Source: Candidatus Muproteobacteria bacterium (GTDB lineage: Bacteria > Pseudomonadota > Gammaproteobacteria > Acidiferrobacterales > Sulfurifustaceae). From it: DNA of 15,321 nt. The translations under genes were made by a program, and so were the position numbers. Shown in pieces: positions 13,358 through 15,321 of this stretch (within the stretch, counting starts at the first letter, position 1; each line of letters begins with the position of its first letter). The stretch is from positions 5,701-21,021 of the forward strand of contig JAHFQD010000003.1 of the NCBI GenBank assembly GCA_023266455.1, in the 5' to 3' direction. Below the pieces are notes generated by a model, which was not told the DNA's origin, searched no databases, and saw nothing but the letters and a program-made list of their open reading frames with translations.

Positions 13358-13798
13358 ATGTTTGGCGCAGCGAATAAAGTCCCGGCGGAAAAACCGTGCA
13401 ACACGATTGATACGCTGATCGGCGCCAAGACCGAAGTCAAAGGGGATATCACGTTCTCCGGTGGACTTCGCATCGACGGCAAAATTCGTGGAAACATCAC
13501 TGCCAAGGGCGATGGTAGCAGTACCTTGGTCTTGAGTGAAAATGCCCAAGTGATCGGTAACGTTACGGTGCCGCATATCATTTCCAATGGATCGATCAAG
13601 GGCAGCGTCCGTTCCTCCGAGCGCATGGAACTGCAGCCGAAGGCCGAGATCAGCGGTGATGTCTACTACAAAGTTATCGAAATGGCGCTCGGTGCCGTCA
13701 TCAACGGCAACCTGGTCCGAGAAGCGAGTGAGGTAAATAAGGCGGCGGTAACGCGCCTTAAGCCGGTAACCGCAGGGGCTGTGGAAGAAGAAGCGTGA
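13358..13798 (+). CDS. Bactofilin (polymer-forming cytoskeletal protein)
   Basis: 146 residues. The central part (about 17-125) is a right-handed beta-helix with the repeating short-strand pattern of bactofilins: TLIGAKTEVKGDITFSGGL, RIDGKIRGNI, VIGNVTVPHI, GSIKGSVRSSERMEL, AEISGDVYY and GAVINGNLV. Short polar tails flank it, as usual; the C-terminus ends in an acidic run. Bactofilins form non-polar filaments at the membrane and scaffold peptidoglycan enzymes or shape proteins. No membrane helix is present, so attachment may use the N-terminal tail or the upstream coiled-coil protein. AGGAG before the ATG (13346 region) supports the start. Probably cotranscribed with the preceding gene; erpA downstream has its own promoter. 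Confidence 0.93.
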   Translation: MFGAANKVPAEKPCNTIDTLIGAKTEVKGDITFSGGLRIDGKIRGNITAKGDGSSTLVLSENAQVIGNVTVPHIISNGSIKGSVRSSERMELQPKAEISGDVYYKVIEMALGAVINGNLVREASEVNKAAVTRLKPVTAGAVEEEA

Positions 13799-13823
13799 TT
13801 TGTTGACCTATTCACTCAGGAAT
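13799..13823 (+). promoter_or_regulatory. IscR type-1-like operator at the erpA promoter
   Basis: By hand alignment 19 of 25 positions agree with the IscR type 1 consensus as I remember it: GTTGAC as left half, an A/T-rich centre, ACTCAGG as right half, and a final AT. It starts directly after the bactofilin stop and covers the -35 box, so [2Fe-2S]-IscR binding would repress erpA. E. coli erpA is a known IscR target with a type 1 site, which supports the reading. Whether this genome has IscR is unknown from the window. Confidence 0.55.
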
Positions 13824-13831
13824 TACATAAT
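13803..13831 (+). promoter_or_regulatory. Sigma-70 promoter of erpA
   Basis: TTGACC (5 of 6) and CATAAT (5 of 6), exactly 17 bases apart, with a start near 13838 and a 23-base leader. It lies in the gap after bactofilin. Confidence 0.7.
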
Positions 13832-13860
13832 ATATAAGCTGTTTTTTTCTGGAGATGATT

Positions 13861-14214
13861 ATGAATGCCGCTGTACCCGAAATGCCGTCGCTGCTCGTTT
13901 TTACCGACGCGGCCGCATCTAAAGTTAAAGAATTGATCGAGGAAGAGAAGAATCCTTCCTTAATGTTGCGCGTATTCGTTTCCGGTGGCGGTTGCTCTGG
14001 ATTCCAATATGGTTTTACGTTTGAAGAAGGCGCGAACGAAGACGACACGCGTGTTGAGAAAGATGGCGTGACCTTGTTGATCGATCCGCTCAGTTTTCAA
14101 TATCTGACCGGCGCGGAAATCGATTATCAAGAAGGGCTGCAAGGCGCGCAGTTCGTCATTAAGAACCCGAATGCACGCACAACCTGCGGTTGCGGATCTT
14201 CTTTTAGCACCTAA
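13861..14214 (+). CDS. erpA: ErpA, A-type iron-sulfur cluster insertion protein
   Basis: 117 residues from ATG 13861. An in-frame ATG at 13855 touches the GGAG ribosome site, so the second ATG, 6 bases after GGAG, is preferred. It delivers [Fe-S] clusters to apo-targets, including those of isoprenoid synthesis and respiration. The three A-type cysteines are present: Cys45 in [12 protein letters not shown], and Cys109 and Cys111 in [10 protein letters not shown]. The domain fills the protein, as in E. coli ErpA (114 residues). It is named ErpA rather than IscA or SufA because of length, the [13 protein letters not shown] start and the anmK neighbour. Likely regulated by IscR through the site at 13799. 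Confidence 0.95.
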   Translation: MNAAVPEMPSLLVFTDAAASKVKELIEEEKNPSLMLRVFVSGGGCSGFQYGFTFEEGANEDDTRVEKDGVTLLIDPLSFQYLTGAEIDYQEGLQGAQFVIKNPNARTTCGCGSSFST

Positions 14215-14234
14215 GCGATATTTAAATGCGAATA

Positions 14235-14261
14235 AAAAAGGCGGCCTTGGGCCGCCTTTTT
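14235..14261. terminator. Bidirectional terminator between erpA and anmK
   Basis: Stem AAAAAGGCGGCC / GGCCGCCTTTTT (12 bp) with loop TTG. T-rich on the plus strand after the stem and A-rich before it, so it serves both the erpA and the convergent anmK transcripts. Confidence 0.92.
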
Positions 14262-14266
14262 ATTTT

Positions 14267-15321
14267 TTAAGCGGGATAAATCCCACCGAGGATAACGGCT
14301 TGGTTGGCGCCGGTAACGCTTGGGATATTTCCGGGTAGTTTTTCTAGCGCGCAATGCGCTAACCAAGCGAACGCGCAGGCTTCTACCCAGTCGGGATCTA
14401 AGCCAATCGAACTGGTGATTTCAGGTGACCTGCCGAGTAGTCGTTGCAAACTACGCACGAGCGTGGCGTTGTGAACGCCACCGCCGCATAAATAAATCTC
14501 TAAATCTTTTCCAGGTAGCTTAGCCAGTGCATCGGCGATAGATTGAGCGGTAAGTTCTGTCAGTGTCGCTTGAACGTCTTGAGCCGCGAGTGAACCGATT
14601 TTTTTTAACGCTGTTTCAAGCCACGTTATATTGAAATGCTCTCGACCCGTGCTCTTTGGCGCTGGCGCGGAAAAATAGCGATCCAGGAGTAGCTGTCGTA
14701 GTAGTTCGTTGGAAGTTTTTCCGGTTGCAGCCCATGCACCGTTTTCATCTCGATCTTTACCGAGGTGTCGACGTATCCATTGATCAAGCAGCGTATTGCC
14801 TGGTCCGGTATCGAAGCCGATGGCGGCACTGCCCGCGGGTAGAAAGGTAACGTTGGCGATGCCGCCGATGTTAACAATCGCTCGATTTTTTTTAGCGGAA
14901 TGAAAAAGCCAACGGTGAAACGCCGGCACCAACGGCGCGCCTTGGCCGCCGGCGGCGATGTCGCGCGCTCTAAAATCCGCGACTGTTGTAATGCCAGTAC
15001 ACTGCGCGATCATCGAGGGGTTGCCGATTTGTAGGCTGAAAGGCCATTTATTACCCGGACGATGTCGAACGGTTTGGCCATGGCTGCCGATGGCGACGAT
15101 CTCTCGCGGTTGTAAGCCTGCTTTCTTGCTCACCGCTAACGCGGCCTGTGCGAATAGCGTGCCGAGTTCCATGTCCAGCGCGCCATAAGCATCTAACGTG
15201 TCGTTAGTCCCGTCGGCTATGGCATGGATGCGATCGGCAATCGCGGCGGTGAACGGTTCGGCGTGGGTTGCAACGACAGAAAATTTCGATTCGGCGGCGA
15301 TCGATACCACCACGGCGTCGA
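14267..15321 (-). CDS. anmK: Anhydro-N-acetylmuramic acid kinase (5' end outside the window)
   Basis: AnmK phosphorylates and opens 1,6-anhydro-MurNAc to MurNAc-6-phosphate in peptidoglycan recycling. About 350 codons are visible; the frame runs off the right edge through codons for Asp-Ala-Val-Val-Val, which fit the end of the family start MSGTSLDGVDAV, so roughly the first 15-20 residues are missing. The GTG at 15313 is therefore an internal Val codon, not the start. Family marks, numbered from that Val: SHGQT (77-81), ADFRARDIAAGGQGAPLVP, NIGGIANVTFL, GFDTGPGN with the probable catalytic Asp, and LCGGGVHN with WVEACAFAWLA near the end. It converges on erpA across a shared terminator. Confidence 0.95.
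   Translation of the reverse strand, partial: DAVVVSIAAESKFSVVATHAEPFTAAIADRIHAIADGTNDTLDAYGALDMELGTLFAQAALAVSKKAGLQPREIVAIGSHGQTVRHRPGNKWPFSLQIGNPSMIAQCTGITTVADFRARDIAAGGQGAPLVPAFHRWLFHSAKKNRAIVNIGGIANVTFLPAGSAAIGFDTGPGNTLLDQWIRRHLGKDRDENGAWAATGKTSNELLRQLLLDRYFSAPAPKSTGREHFNITWLETALKKIGSLAAQDVQATLTELTAQSIADALAKLPGKDLEIYLCGGGVHNATLVRSLQRLLGRSPEITSSIGLDPDWVEACAFAWLAHCALEKLPGNIPSVTGANQAVILGGIYPA

Noticed and set aside
14267..15313. GTG at 15313 (minus strand) as the start of anmK
   Set aside because: The upstream codons Asp-Ala continue the family motif DGVDAV, and the expected MSGTSLDG start is missing, so the gene simply runs off the window.
1..15321. CRISPR arrays, insertion sequences, toxin-antitoxin or phage defence genes
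   Set aside because: No repeat-spacer pattern, transposase, nuclease or toxin-like small gene pair could be recognised anywhere in the window.

Overview
The window looks like a chromosomal stretch of a free-living gammaproteobacterium or a close relative such as a betaproteobacterium. Evidence: a general Gram-negative porin, Tat and lipoprotein signals, L13 and S9 of proteobacterial type and length, and a block argC / coiled-coil membrane protein / bactofilin / erpA / anmK of a kind I recall from many such genomes. No transposase, integrase, phage gene or CRISPR array is visible. Taxonomy is inferred from protein style and gene order only.

Layout. (1) 1-681, plus strand: the 3' end of a SUF iron-sulfur operon (sufD C-terminus, sufT, then a 24-codon reading frame that may be the stump of a Rieske ferredoxin gene). 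(2) 3904-686, minus strand: a compact group of a DapA-superfamily aldolase/synthase lacking the signature Arg of true DapA, a type II beta-carbonic anhydrase, and a Tat-exported PhoD-type phosphatase with a possible lipobox. (3) 3905-4242: a gene-free stretch that is not empty. It holds a sigma-54 type -24/-12 element, a short hairpin, a segment with two CCTCC motifs (one exactly the anti-Shine-Dalgarno CCTCCTTA) and a strong intrinsic terminator, all on the plus strand and ending before rplM. Together these describe an unannotated small RNA of about 93 nt. (4) 4243-5257: rplM-rpsI with a terminator, then a tRNA-Gln(CTG) with its own near-consensus promoter. (5) 5258-6610: a porin gene preceded by three back-to-back inverted repeats that overlap its likely promoter. 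(6) 6664-6957, minus: a small lipoprotein with a repeated EF/W/K tail. (7) 7045-11356: a TRAP transporter (dctP, dctQ, dctM) followed by glutamate dehydrogenase, reading as one transcription unit from a TTGACA/TATATT promoter to a perfect 16-bp terminator stem. (8) 11389-14261: argC, a one-pass coiled-coil protein, bactofilin, and erpA with a promoter overlapped by an IscR type-1-like site. (9) 15321-14267, minus: anmK, cut by the window edge, converging on erpA over a bidirectional terminator.

How the parts fit. Two separate iron-sulfur modules occur (SUF tail and ErpA), and the erpA promoter carries what looks like an Fe-S-sensing operator. The TRAP-GDH unit suggests uptake and oxidation (or assimilation) of glutamate or a related organic acid. 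ArgC starts from the same glutamate pool. Bactofilin with a membrane coiled-coil neighbour and AnmK (recycling of anhydro-MurNAc) point to cell envelope work. The most unusual item is the predicted sigma-54-driven small RNA upstream of rplM.
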